Positions 42,216 through 49,428 of a stretch of DNA of 64,000 bases are shown piece by piece (position 1 is the stretch's first letter; each line of letters opens with the position of its first letter). Both the position numbers and the translations under genes were made by a program. The DNA is taken from contig NZ_ALCH01000005.1 of the NCBI RefSeq assembly GCF_000279535.1, positions 62,001-126,000 of the forward strand, written 5' to 3'. Below the pieces are notes generated by a model. The model had not been told where the DNA came from and made no database searches. It saw only the letters and a list, made by a program, of their open reading frames with translations. This DNA is from Streptococcus infantis SPAR10. GTDB taxonomy: Bacteria > Bacillota > Bacilli > Lactobacillales > Streptococcaceae.

Positions 42216-43154
42216 TTATCTATTTTTCAGCAAGTTTTTTAATTTTTGGTAGATGAGCTTATTCTCTTCTAAACTATAGGAATTTGCTCCACTAGCAAGA
42301 GGATGGCCACCGCCATCATGTTCTTTTGCAACTTCATTGATTGGGACAAATTTACTGCGAAGACGTATGCGGTAGTGACCATCTGCTTGCTCCACAAAGA
42401 TTCCCCAAAGGCTAACAGTATCAATACGGCCTGGAGCTCCAACGATGGCTGCTGTTTCCGCATCAGTAACGTCGTATTTCTTCAAGATTTCTTGGGTGAG
42501 AATAACACGTGCAGCACCATTTTCATCAACTTCTAAGTGGTCATAAACATAACCCTGGAGTTTGGCAATCTTAAAGCTCATAGTATCCATTTTACGTGTT
42601 AATTCAGCATAGTCAAAGTTATGTTCTCTGAGTTGACTTGCGATACGAAGCGTACGTGCAGAAGTAGAAGGGTAGAGAAAACGGCCGGTATCACCAATAA
42701 TTCCAGAGCAGAGCATTTTAGCAGCGTAGTCAGATAATTCTAAGTTAGTTGCTTCAGCAAAAAGAGCAATCATCTCACTCGCACTACTAGAGTTCGTGTC
42801 TACCCAAACAAGATCGCCGTAGACTTCGTCATTTGGATGGTGGTCAATTTTGATAATTGTCTCAGCATTAAGATAACGTTTATCATCAATACGTGCTGTG
42901 TTTGCAGTATCACAGATAATGGCAAGTGCACCTTGATAGTCTGTGTCCACTACCTGATCCATTTTAGCAAGCCAAGTTAAGGTTGGTTCATTAAAACCAA
43001 CTACTTTTATCGTTTTTTCTGGAAAATGATGCTCAAGCAAGGCTTTTAAACCTACCTGGCTCCCCAGAGCGTCAGGATCTGGTTTCATATGACGGTGGAT
43101 GATAATAGTATTGTATGCTTTGATTTTTTCTAAAATTTGGTGGCAAATCTCCAT
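42216..43154 (-). CDS. pde2: DHH-DHHA1 phosphoesterase, Pde2/NrnA-like (pApA hydrolase)
   Basis: A 312-residue cytoplasmic phosphoesterase. The DHH-domain motifs are HRHMKPDPDALGS, CDTANTAR, IKIDHHPND and SGIIGDTGRF. The C-terminal DHHA1 motif is EHDGGGHPLASGA. The pneumococcal homologue degrades pApA, the product of c-di-AMP breakdown, and also short oligonucleotides. The ATG at 43154 fits the ribosome site TTGAGG. A further ATG 12 bases upstream does not. It has an extended -10 promoter at 43181, divergent from the flavodoxin gene. Confidence 0.92.
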   Translation of the reverse strand: MEICHQILEKIKAYNTIIIHRHMKPDPDALGSQVGLKALLEHHFPEKTIKVVGFNEPTLTWLAKMDQVVDTDYQGALAIICDTANTARIDDKRYLNAETIIKIDHHPNDEVYGDLVWVDTNSSSASEMIALFAEATNLELSDYAAKMLCSGIIGDTGRFLYPSTSARTLRIASQLREHNFDYAELTRKMDTMSFKIAKLQGYVYDHLEVDENGAARVILTQEILKKYDVTDAETAAIVGAPGRIDTVSLWGIFVEQADGHYRIRLRSKFVPINEVAKEHDGGGHPLASGANSYSLEENKLIYQKLKNLLKNR

Positions 43155-43180
43155 AAATAACCTCAATTCTTTCTCATATC

Positions 43181-43189
43181 ATTGTAGCA
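43181..43189 (-). promoter_or_regulatory. Extended -10 promoter of pde2
   Basis: Minus-strand TGC-TACAAT with hexamer 43186-43181. Confidence 0.6.
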
Positions 43190-43221
43190 CAAGAGTTTTT
43201 ATTTTTAAAATGAAAAAGATG

Positions 43222-43230
43222 TGATATAAT
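43222..43230 (+). promoter_or_regulatory. Extended -10 promoter of the flavodoxin gene
   Basis: TGA-TATAAT with hexamer 43225-43230, 28 bp before the ATG. It is divergent from the pde2 promoter only 35 bp away. Confidence 0.65.
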
Positions 43231-43257
43231 GGAGGAAGATTAATTGAGGAGGACCTT

Positions 43258-43701
43258 ATGGCATTAGCAAAAATTGTATTTGCCAGTATGACCGGTAATA
43301 CTGAAGAAATCGCTGATATTGTAGCAGATAAATTAAGAGAATGTGGTTTAGAAGTGGATGTTGATGAGTGTACAACCGTTGATGCTTCTGACTTTTTAGA
43401 AGCAGACATCGCCATTGTCGCAACCTATACCTACGGAGATGGAGAATTACCAGATGAGATGATGGATTTCTACGAAGATCTAGCAGACCTCAACTTGAGC
43501 GGTAAAATCTATGGTGTAGTCGGATCAGGTGATACTTTCTACGATGAATTCTGTAAAGCTGTTGATGACTTCGACCGAGTATTTATCGCTACTGGAGCTG
43601 AAAAGGGTTCAGAGTGCGTTAAAGTTGACCTTTCTGCCGAGGAAGAAGATATTGAACGCTTGGAGCAATTCGCAGAAGAATTAGCTGCTAAAGTAGGATA
43701 A
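43258..43701 (+). CDS. Flavodoxin
   Basis: A 147-residue FMN electron carrier. The phosphate-binding loop is SMTGNTEEIAD, and the FMN-contacting loops are TYTYGDGELPDEMMDF and GSGDTFYDEFCKAVDDF. It is very acidic, as flavodoxins are. The ribosome site is TGAGGAGG. It is essential in pneumococcus, probably through isoprenoid or other reductive steps. The partner enzyme is not visible here. A terminator follows, and then the chorismate mutase gene. Confidence 0.93.
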   Translation: MALAKIVFASMTGNTEEIADIVADKLRECGLEVDVDECTTVDASDFLEADIAIVATYTYGDGELPDEMMDFYEDLADLNLSGKIYGVVGSGDTFYDEFCKAVDDFDRVFIATGAEKGSECVKVDLSAEEEDIERLEQFAEELAAKVG

Positions 43702-43709
43702 GCATGAAG

Positions 43710-43741
43710 TGCACTGATGAAAATTGTCAGTGCAGTTTTTA
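43710..43741 (+). terminator. Terminator after the flavodoxin gene
   Basis: A perfect 8-bp stem TGCACTGA (43710-43717) with TCAGTGCA (43727-43734), then GTTTTTATT. Confidence 0.8.
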
Positions 43742-43783
43742 TTAAGCAGGATTAGGACTTTACTAGCCTACTTAGTGCTTTTT

Positions 43784-43792
43784 TGGTACAAT
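43784..43792 (+). promoter_or_regulatory. Extended -10 promoter of the chorismate mutase-fluC operon
   Basis: TGG-TACAAT with hexamer 43787-43792. I looked for a fluoride riboswitch between here and the ATG and found none. Confidence 0.6.
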
Positions 43793-43815
43793 AGTTCAAT
43801 TAAAAAGGAGACTCT

Positions 43816-44082
43816 ATGGATTTAGATACTATTCGACAAGAAATCGATAAAATCGATGACCAGATCGTTCAACTTTTAGAAGAGAGGATGCATTTAGTTG
43901 AAGGAGTAGTTGCCTATAAAAAAGCTTCAGGAAAACCTATTCTAGATACTAAAAGAGAAGAAGTTATCTTTGAAAAAGTCAAAAGTCGTGTAGGCAATAA
44001 AAAATACGAAGATACAATTGTTGCGACTTTTTCAGACATTCTCAAACGTTCACGTGATTATCAGGATAAAACGTTCAAATGA
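43816..44082 (+). CDS. Chorismate mutase (AroQ type)
   Basis: An 88-residue all-helical domain converting chorismate to prephenate. The active-site residues are in the expected places: IRQEIDKIDDQIVQLLEER (first helix Arg and Asp), the Lys in YKKASGKPI and the Arg-Glu pair in DTKREEVI. It is a stand-alone enzyme rather than a fusion. Its stop overlaps the first fluoride channel gene by four bases (ATGA), an odd partnership seen in streptococci with no evident metabolic logic. Confidence 0.9.
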   Translation: MDLDTIRQEIDKIDDQIVQLLEERMHLVEGVVAYKKASGKPILDTKREEVIFEKVKSRVGNKKYEDTIVATFSDILKRSRDYQDKTFK

Positions 44083-44453
44083 AAAAAGAAAAATTTTACC
44101 CTCTAGGAATCTTTCTAGCTGGTATGCTGGGAGGAATTGTGCGTTTTCAGATTTCGAGATGGTTGCCATCTAGTCCAGACTTCCCTTGGGGAACACTAGT
44201 AGTCAACTATTTAGGAATTTTTTGCCTTGTCTACCTTGTAAAAGGTTATCTGGTTTATAAGGGAAGTAGTAAAGGCACCATTCTAGCGCTTGGAACAGGA
44301 TTCTGTGGTGGCTTAACGACATTTTCTAGTCTCCTATTAGATGCTGTGAAATTGCTGGACACAGGACGATACCTTAGTTTGGTGATGTATTTGCTTTTGA
44401 GCATTGGTGGCGGACTTTTATTAGCTTATTGTCTAGGGAGGAAGAAATGGTAG
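44079..44453 (+). CDS. crcB1: Fluoride channel subunit Fluc (CrcB), copy 1
   Basis: A 124-residue four-helix membrane protein that exports fluoride. The conserved Gly-rich N-terminus GMLGGIVRF, Asn in WGTLVVNYLG and the channel motif TGFCGGLTTFSS are present. It overlaps chorismate mutase by four bases and the second copy by seven. In Gram-positive bacteria two adjacent copies usually form one heterodimeric channel. Confidence 0.92.
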   Translation: MKKEKFYPLGIFLAGMLGGIVRFQISRWLPSSPDFPWGTLVVNYLGIFCLVYLVKGYLVYKGSSKGTILALGTGFCGGLTTFSSLLLDAVKLLDTGRYLSLVMYLLLSIGGGLLLAYCLGRKKW

Positions 44454-44776
44454 TATTTTATCTAGCGCTTGCTTGTGGACTGGGTGCCCTTGTTCGTTAT
44501 TTCTTTTCCCGTTATAATCAAGGGTCAGTGCTACCACTAGGAACACTCATAGCTAATCTTCTAGGTTGTTTTTTGATTGGATTATGCTATAACTATGTGG
44601 AGTCAAAAGAAGTCTATTCTATACTTGCGACTGGTTTTTGTGGTGGTTTGACTACTTTCTCAACTTTGAATGATGAACTCCAAAGACTGATCAATGACAA
44701 GAAGGCATTTTATAGTTATTTATTATTAACCTATTTGCTTGGTTTTCTTGCAATTTTTTTGGGAATTTTGCTTTAA
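44447..44776 (+). CDS. crcB2: Fluoride channel subunit Fluc (CrcB), copy 2
   Basis: A 109-residue partner of the preceding gene with four hydrophobic helices. GLGALVRYFFSR, GTLIANLLGCFLIG and TGFCGGLTTFSTL repeat the family motifs. The ATG at 44447 follows GGGAGGAAG. An upstream in-frame TTG at 44429 would sit in the ribosome-site region. It ends the chorismate mutase-crcB1-crcB2 transcript. No hairpin terminator is seen before the rplS promoter. Confidence 0.92.
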   Translation: MVVFYLALACGLGALVRYFFSRYNQGSVLPLGTLIANLLGCFLIGLCYNYVESKEVYSILATGFCGGLTTFSTLNDELQRLINDKKAFYSYLLLTYLLGFLAIFLGILL

Positions 44777-44781
44777 ATTTC

Positions 44782-44810
44782 TTTACTTTTTCTAGGAAAT
44801 TTGATAAACT
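44782..44810 (+). promoter_or_regulatory. Candidate rplS promoter
   Basis: TTTACT at 44782-44787, 17-bp spacer, TAAACT at 44805-44810 preceded by TGA. The -10 lies in the left arm of the hairpin at 44803-44850, so either the promoter or the full hairpin RNA is real, or both in different transcripts. Confidence 0.45.
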
Positions 44811-44850
44811 GTATCTTGTGTGTAATGGACGCACAAAAATACAGTTTATC
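44803..44850 (+). promoter_or_regulatory. L19 leader-like hairpin upstream of rplS
   Basis: A perfect 12-bp stem GATAAACTGTAT (44803-44814) with ATACAGTTTATC (44839-44850) encloses an 8-bp stem TTGTGTGT with ACGCACAA (one G-T). A second small stem TGAGGAA-GT-TTCCTCA follows before the ribosome site. Firmicutes rplS leaders are known autoregulatory RNAs. I assign this to that class by position and structure. Confidence 0.6.
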
Positions 44851-44894
44851 CGCTGAGGAAGTTTCCTCAAGATTGACAAAGATAGGAGAATAAA

Positions 44895-45242
44895 ATGAAT
44901 CCATTAATCCAAAGCTTGACTGAAGGTCAACTTCGTACAGATATCCCTTCATTCCGTCCTGGTGACACTGTTCGTGTACACGCGAAAGTTGTCGAAGGAA
45001 ACCGTGAACGTGTTCAGATCTTTGAAGGTGTTGTTATTGCACGTAAAGGTGCTGGCATCTCAGAAAACTACACAGTTCGTAAAATCTCTAACGGTGTAGG
45101 TGTTGAACGTATCTTCCCAATCCACACTCCACGTGTTGAAAAGATCGAAGTTGTTCGTTACGGTAAAGTACGTCGTGCGAAATTGTACTACTTGCGTGCT
45201 CTTCAAGGTAAGGCAGCTCGTATCAAAGAAATCCGTCGTTAA
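44895..45242 (+). CDS. rplS: Ribosomal protein L19
   Basis: A 115-residue 50S protein at the subunit interface. It starts [20 protein letters not shown] and carries the L19 signature [22 protein letters not shown]. It is behind ribosome site AGGAGAA and a structured leader. A hairpin follows at once, and then tRNA-Arg. Confidence 0.97.
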   Translation: MNPLIQSLTEGQLRTDIPSFRPGDTVRVHAKVVEGNRERVQIFEGVVIARKGAGISENYTVRKISNGVGVERIFPIHTPRVEKIEVVRYGKVRRAKLYYLRALQGKAARIKEIRR

Positions 45243-45251
45243 TTCGATGAA

Positions 45252-45279
45252 AAAACTCTGCTGCAAGGCAGGGTTTTTC
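45252..45279 (+). terminator. Hairpin between rplS and tRNA-Arg
   Basis: Stem 45252-45261 with 45268-45277 (G-T pair) and TTTTTCT tail, ending only four bases before the tRNA. Confidence 0.8.
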
Positions 45280-45283
45280 TCTA

Positions 45284-45355
45284 GCTCCCTTAGTTCAATG
45301 GATATAACAACTCCCTCCTAAGGAGTAGTTGCAGGTTCGATTCCTGCAGGGAGCG
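45284..45355 (+). tRNA. tRNA-Arg (CCT)
   Basis: A 72-nt cloverleaf with acceptor GCTCCCT/AGGGAGC, T-loop GGTTCGATTCC, anticodon stem ACTCC/GGAGT and anticodon CCT at 45317-45319. CCA is not encoded. There is no room for a promoter between the rplS hairpin and the tRNA. Confidence 0.94.
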
Positions 45356-45367
45356 AAACTAGTCACA

Positions 45368-45396
45368 AAAACACTGGATAACCAGTGTTTTTTCTT
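45368..45396 (+). terminator. Terminator after tRNA-Arg
   Basis: A perfect 10-bp stem AAAACACTGG (45368-45377) with CCAGTGTTTT (45382-45391), loop ATAA, T tail. Confidence 0.9.
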
Positions 45397-45434
45397 TGAA
45401 CAAATTTTGAACCATTCATAAGATATCCATGGTG

Positions 45435-45443
45435 TGGTATAAT
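45435..45443 (+). promoter_or_regulatory. Extended -10 promoter of the 290-residue unknown gene
   Basis: TGG-TATAAT with hexamer 45438-45443. Confidence 0.6.
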
Positions 45444-45469
45444 GGACATAGAAAGTCTAGGAGAAAGAG

Positions 45470-46342
45470 ATGAAAAAAGGCTTATTAATCGGTTGCTTAT
45501 CCATGGTTATACTATTCGCAATATTCATAGTCCTTAGTCCTATTATTGCAATGATGGATATGTGGGGTCTATTTGCCCATGCAAGTCGGAATGAACTTGA
45601 GCAAGCTGTACATCGTTCTTATGAGAACTACGGTCTTACAGGACAGTTTGAGTTAGAAGAATATGATAAAAACTATACAAGTGTAGGAGGATATCTAATC
45701 CATGGTACGTATAGTGAAAATATAGCTGGTAAAACCTATCAGGCTAAGACTCTTTTTAAATACTATACTCGTCCTTCAGAACTTAAAAATTATAAAAAAA
45801 CAGATGCGGAAGTAGATTATAAACAAAACAAAAAAATCTATCAAACTTTTCCAGAATTAGCTTATTTAGGGATTGAAATAAGTCCAGGCACCAGTGAGTT
45901 TTTAAAAACATTGGATACTTCAATAACAGATCCCAAAATGACTGCTTTGAAGTACGAAGGAATTGATTTTCAATTTAATAGTAAATCTGGCAACATGTAT
46001 CTTTATGATGAAATCTTAGAGGAAAATCAAAGAAAAGGACAAGCATTACAAGGGATGTATCCTATGGATGCTCAATATCTTTTCCAAAAAGATATTTTTA
46101 TACCAGAATTTCAATTTCGATACTACACTCCAGAAGACAAGAAAGATCAGTTATATAATGCCTATCTTGAAGACCTTGAATCGCAAATGAAAGAATTCTT
46201 TAACAATCAACCCTTACCAAACGGCCTTTATGCTGTAAAGATTGATAGATACGAAGGGGATAAACTTGTTAATAATAGCGGTGGATATTATGTGAGAATA
46301 GCAAACCGTCAAGTTGTGGCCTTTATCAAAGATTTACAGTAG
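45470..46342 (+). CDS. Membrane-anchored protein of unknown function
   Basis: I do not recognise a family. The 290 residues start with one strong hydrophobic segment (about 4-30, GLLIGCLSMVILFAIFIVLS), followed by an external, Tyr-, Lys- and Asp-rich domain. The segment LLIGC resembles a lipobox but comes unusually early. A membrane anchor is more likely. The external domain has YLIHGTYSENIAGKTYQ and ends in YYVRIANRQVVAFIKDL, which looks beta-rich. It has its own extended -10 promoter and good ribosome site AGGAGAAAG. Codon use resembles its neighbours. Confidence 0.8.
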   Translation: MKKGLLIGCLSMVILFAIFIVLSPIIAMMDMWGLFAHASRNELEQAVHRSYENYGLTGQFELEEYDKNYTSVGGYLIHGTYSENIAGKTYQAKTLFKYYTRPSELKNYKKTDAEVDYKQNKKIYQTFPELAYLGIEISPGTSEFLKTLDTSITDPKMTALKYEGIDFQFNSKSGNMYLYDEILEENQRKGQALQGMYPMDAQYLFQKDIFIPEFQFRYYTPEDKKDQLYNAYLEDLESQMKEFFNNQPLPNGLYAVKIDRYEGDKLVNNSGGYYVRIANRQVVAFIKDLQ

Positions 46343-46350
46343 GAGTTACT

Positions 46351-46392
46351 ATGCTAATGCTGTTTATAAAGTCTTATAACACAATGATATAA
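46351..46392 (+). other. Possible 13-residue open reading frame
   Basis: ATG at 46351 follows TAGGAGTTACT, a ribosome site at ideal spacing. It encodes MLMLFIKSYNTMI and stops at TAA 46390-46392. It lies between two unknown genes. It may be a chance frame or the remnant of a longer gene. Confidence 0.25.
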
Positions 46393-46445
46393 GATTGAAG
46401 GTAGAATATTCAGAGTGCTAAAGTGTGAGTAAAGGAGTAAGGACG

Positions 46446-46772
46446 ATGTTAGCCATTTATATTGATTCTATAGGGGATAAGTCAGCGACCTATAAGTTGT
46501 TAAGAAACTATTCATCCTTGCCTCTTTCCTTAATTCAATCAAGAATAAAAAATCATGATTCAGTTATGGATGTGGATATTCTAGATTTGGAAGAATTAAA
46601 AAAAGTAAGGGTCCTTATTCATGACTTGAGTGGCATTGGAACCATGGTTACTATGAAAGATTCGACTGGTGTTATCACCTTAAAAATATTAAATAATATT
46701 ATTACTACCTATGAAGAGATTGCGGCTGAAAGAGAAGAATTAGACGCACTTATGTTTGATGAGGAAGAATAA
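46446..46772 (+). CDS. Small acidic protein of unknown function (ribosomal L7/L12 C-domain-like)
   Basis: 108 residues from ATG 46446, with AGGAG eight bases ahead. The GTG at 46425 lacks a ribosome site. The order of segments (LLRNYSSLPLSLIQSRIKN, then DLEELKKVRVLIHDLSGIG, then TMVTM) resembles the helix-helix-strand pattern of the L7/L12 C-terminal domain. The tail is acidic (EEIAAEREELDALMFDEEE). The similarity is my reading of the pattern and not a database hit. There is no membrane segment. It ends at a shared terminator. Confidence 0.75.
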   Translation: MLAIYIDSIGDKSATYKLLRNYSSLPLSLIQSRIKNHDSVMDVDILDLEELKKVRVLIHDLSGIGTMVTMKDSTGVITLKILNNIITTYEEIAAEREELDALMFDEEE

Positions 46773-46784
46773 TCCGTAATTTAA

Positions 46785-46834
46785 AACACCCCAGGAGTTA
46801 GTTTTTTATCTCTAACTTCTGAGGTGCTTTTTCT
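46785..46834. terminator. Bidirectional terminator between the small protein and the HAD phosphatase
   Basis: A 17-position stem (46785-46801 with 46812-46828) with a few G-T or mismatched pairs and T tracts on both strands. Confidence 0.8.
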
Positions 46835-46848
46835 ATATTTTAATAATT

Positions 46849-47655
46849 TTACAAGACCCAAGTACGAATAGCATGGGCAACGCCTGATTCATCATTTGTT
46901 TTGGTGATGTATTTGGCGATTTTTTTGAGTTCTGGATTTCCATTTTCCATAACAACTGGATTTCCAACGACTTCAAGCATGGCACGGTCATTTTCTTCAT
47001 CTCCGATAGCCATAGTCTCATCTTTTGTCAATCCTAGTTTTTCAGCTAGATGTGTAATAGCTGAGCCCTTGTCTACACCTTTTTTGAGAAGTTCTAGGTA
47101 GAAAGGAGCAGATTTGTTGATAGAGTAGCGCTCGTAAAATTCTTCAGGAATCTTTTTAATCGCAGCATCAAGAATCTCAGGCTCATCGATAAACATACAC
47201 TTGACGATTTTCTTGTCAGCCATTTCTTCAGGAGTGCGGTAAAAGATAGGCATGCTGACGAGGGTTGATTCGTGTACGGTATATTTACCGATATTACGAT
47301 TGGCTGTATAGATACCATCTTTGGTAATAGCATGCATATGAACTCCAAGTTTACGGCTGAGAAATTCCATATCCAGATAGTCTTCGTAGGTCAAGGATTC
47401 GCTGATGATCTCATGTCCTGTAGCAGTTTCTTGGACAAGGGCGCCGTTGAAGGTAACAACATAGTCGCCCTCATCTCTCAACTGTAAGTCGTCAAGGAGT
47501 TTAGCAACACCGGCAATAGGACGACCTGTTGCAATCACAACCTTAACACCAGCTTGTTTGGCATCTTGGATAGCTGCAAAGACTTCTGGCGTAATTTCTT
47601 TCTTGCTATTGACTAGGGTACCATCGATATCGACGGCGATTAGTTTAATACTCAT
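46849..47655 (-). CDS. HAD-superfamily sugar-phosphatase (Cof/YidA type)
   Basis: A 268-residue type IIB HAD hydrolase. Motif I is AVDIDGTLVNS (nucleophile Asp), motif II is VVIATGRP, and motifs III/IV are in KGSAITHLAEKLGLTKDETMAIGDEENDRAMLE. Such enzymes dephosphorylate sugar phosphates or flavin precursors. The substrate cannot be told. The ATG at 47655 follows AGAGGAAA. It lies 12 bp after the HD hydrolase gene on the minus strand and shares its transcript. Confidence 0.92.
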   Translation of the reverse strand: MSIKLIAVDIDGTLVNSKKEITPEVFAAIQDAKQAGVKVVIATGRPIAGVAKLLDDLQLRDEGDYVVTFNGALVQETATGHEIISESLTYEDYLDMEFLSRKLGVHMHAITKDGIYTANRNIGKYTVHESTLVSMPIFYRTPEEMADKKIVKCMFIDEPEILDAAIKKIPEEFYERYSINKSAPFYLELLKKGVDKGSAITHLAEKLGLTKDETMAIGDEENDRAMLEVVGNPVVMENGNPELKKIAKYITKTNDESGVAHAIRTWVL

Positions 47656-47667
47656 AAATTTCCTCTG

Positions 47668-48972
47668 TTATTTCTTGTCTGGAGTAAAATGATCATTTTC
47701 AATCAAATGTGAAAATTGTTGAATGGTAGAAGCAAAAATATTGTTTGGATTCAGCATTTCTTTTGGGAAGTAGAAACGGTTGTCACCATGACGACTTCCT
47801 GCAAGAGATTGGACGATAGGTGAAAGACTAGATAGTTCAGCTAACTCACCATTTTTTTGCACAATCTCAATCTGTGTTCTAGGATTTTCAGACTCTGGTC
47901 GATAAATATCGTAAGGAAGGTCAAAATTCTTGTGGATAGCTGTGTAATAGTTGGGATCAAAACCAATTTCCTCTACTAAACCTCGCATGATTTCAAGTTG
48001 ATTCTGGTCTTCCTGAGAAAAAGTAATAGATTTAAAGACCTTCCGATTGATGAAACGTTGGGAAAGGTCAGCCAATATCTTGTCTGTACTTGTCATCCAG
48101 AGTTGGAAGTAAGTATTCATCACACCATCATCTAGGGCAAGATAGTCAGCTAAGCTTACATTCTTCTCAAAAAATGGAAGGAGATGAGGCGAAGTAAGAG
48201 CGAAGAATTCTTTATTTTCTGGATAGAGTTCTTTGGCACGTTTCAAAAGATTTTGCAGAAGAACCTCCATGGCCCGTGTAGCTGGGTGGAAATAAACCTG
48301 CATATACATCTGGTAACGACTGAGTACATAGTCCTCGATGGCATGCATCCCATTACGCTGAAAGGCAATGCCATTTTCAACAGGACGAATGACACGAAGA
48401 ATACGAGTGAGGTCAAACTGGCCATAAAAAGCACCGGTGAAGTAGGAGTCGCGTAGGAGATAGTCCATACGGTCTGCATCAATCTGACTAGAAATGAGCT
48501 GAACCACTTGTTTGTTTGGATAAGTGTGGTCGATAACGCTGGCTACTTTTTTTGGAAAGTCCGGTGCAACCTGCAAAAGAACCTGATGAATCTCTGTATC
48601 AGGGCTTTGGATAATTTCCTGGGTAATTGCCTCATGGTCGGTGTCAAAGAGATTTTCAAAAGTATGAGAGTAGGCACCGTGTCCGAGATCATGTAGTAAA
48701 GCTGCAGTCATGGTTAGTAGTGACTCGTTAGAATCCCATTCCTCAGGATATTTCTCCTCAAAAATCTCAGTGATTTGACGGGCAATTTCGTAGACACCCA
48801 AACAGTGAGAAAAACGACTATGCTCTCCACCATGGAAAGTATAGCTAGATGTCCCAAGCTGTTTGATGCGACGGAGCCGTTGAAATTCTTTGGTATTGAT
48901 CAGGTCATAAATGACTTGATTATTAACGTGGATATAGTTGTGAACTGGGTCACGAAATACTTTTTCATTCAT
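47668..48972 (-). CDS. HD-domain phosphohydrolase (YwfO/dGTPase-like)
   Basis: A 434-residue cytoplasmic hydrolase. The HD metal site is built from HSRFSHCLGVYEIA, LLHDLGHGAYSHTFE and the later Asp in SQIDADRMDYLLRDSYFTGA, the pattern of SAMHD1/YwfO-type enzymes acting on (d)NTPs. The C-terminal part is less conserved. The start MNEKVFRDPVHNYIHV is at 48972. The frame is open upstream to 49104 but is not conserved there and contains the promoter. The -10 box ends seven bases before the ATG, so the mRNA should be leaderless. Confidence 0.88.
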   Translation of the reverse strand: MNEKVFRDPVHNYIHVNNQVIYDLINTKEFQRLRRIKQLGTSSYTFHGGEHSRFSHCLGVYEIARQITEIFEEKYPEEWDSNESLLTMTAALLHDLGHGAYSHTFENLFDTDHEAITQEIIQSPDTEIHQVLLQVAPDFPKKVASVIDHTYPNKQVVQLISSQIDADRMDYLLRDSYFTGAFYGQFDLTRILRVIRPVENGIAFQRNGMHAIEDYVLSRYQMYMQVYFHPATRAMEVLLQNLLKRAKELYPENKEFFALTSPHLLPFFEKNVSLADYLALDDGVMNTYFQLWMTSTDKILADLSQRFINRKVFKSITFSQEDQNQLEIMRGLVEEIGFDPNYYTAIHKNFDLPYDIYRPESENPRTQIEIVQKNGELAELSSLSPIVQSLAGSRHGDNRFYFPKEMLNPNNIFASTIQQFSHLIENDHFTPDKK

Positions 48973-48978
48973 AAGACC

Positions 48979-48987
48979 ATTATAGCA
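48979..48987 (-). promoter_or_regulatory. Extended -10 promoter of the HD gene, predicting a leaderless transcript
   Basis: Minus-strand TGC-TATAAT (hexamer 48984-48979) followed by GGTCTT and the ATG at 48972. The predicted +1 is the A of the ATG. Confidence 0.65.
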
Positions 48988-49002
48988 AATTCCTTGCCTT
49001 TT

Positions 49003-49011
49003 TGGTAAAAT
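49003..49011 (+). promoter_or_regulatory. Extended -10 promoter of the DUF1934 gene
   Basis: TGG-TAAAAT with hexamer 49006-49011, back to back with the HD gene promoter (hexamers 21 bp apart). Confidence 0.6.
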
Positions 49012-49044
49012 AGTAGGGATAAGTGAGAAGAAAGAGGAATAGTT

Positions 49045-49422
49045 GTGAAGATTAGAATGAGAAATACCATCAAGTTCGATGACCAATTGGAAGTAATCGA
49101 CCAACTTTATGATGTTGAATTACGGGAAAAGGGCGATTTTTCCTATCTCCTTTTTTACAATGAAGACCAAGAAAAAGTAGTTTTGAAATTTAATGGGGAG
49201 GAACTTGTCATGACACGTTTCTCAAATCCCAAGACCATCATGCGTTTTCTCAAGGATTCTGATAGTTTAGCCTATATTCCAACACCTATGGGACTGCAGG
49301 AGTTTATCATCCAAACAAGCCACTACGAAGTTGGTGAAGAGAAGATTGAACTAGCCTATCAACTACAAAACAAAGAAGGAGTTCCATTTGCCAACTACCG
49401 TTTAGAAATTACTTGGGGATAA
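49045..49422 (+). CDS. DUF1934 (YwiB-like) beta-barrel protein
   Basis: A 125-residue protein of calycin-like type: KIRMRNTIKFDDQLEVIDQ, YLLFYNEDQEKVVLKF, MTRFSNPKTIMRF and a C-terminal NYRLEITWG. This resembles DUF1934/YwiB, a small beta-barrel of unknown function. The start codon is GTG (49045), behind AGAGGAA. It is divergent from the HD hydrolase and ends at a hairpin-rich repeat. Confidence 0.82.
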   Translation: MKIRMRNTIKFDDQLEVIDQLYDVELREKGDFSYLLFYNEDQEKVVLKFNGEELVMTRFSNPKTIMRFLKDSDSLAYIPTPMGLQEFIIQTSHYEVGEEKIELAYQLQNKEGVPFANYRLEITWG

Positions 49423-49428
49423 GAAAAA

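Noticed and set aside
43742..43815. Fluoride riboswitch before the chorismate mutase-crcB operon
   Set aside because: No GGCGAUGGUGUUCGCC-like core is present.
48973..49104. Longer N-terminus for the HD hydrolase
   Set aside because: The extension covers both divergent promoters and is not conserved. The family starts at MNEKVFRDPVHN.
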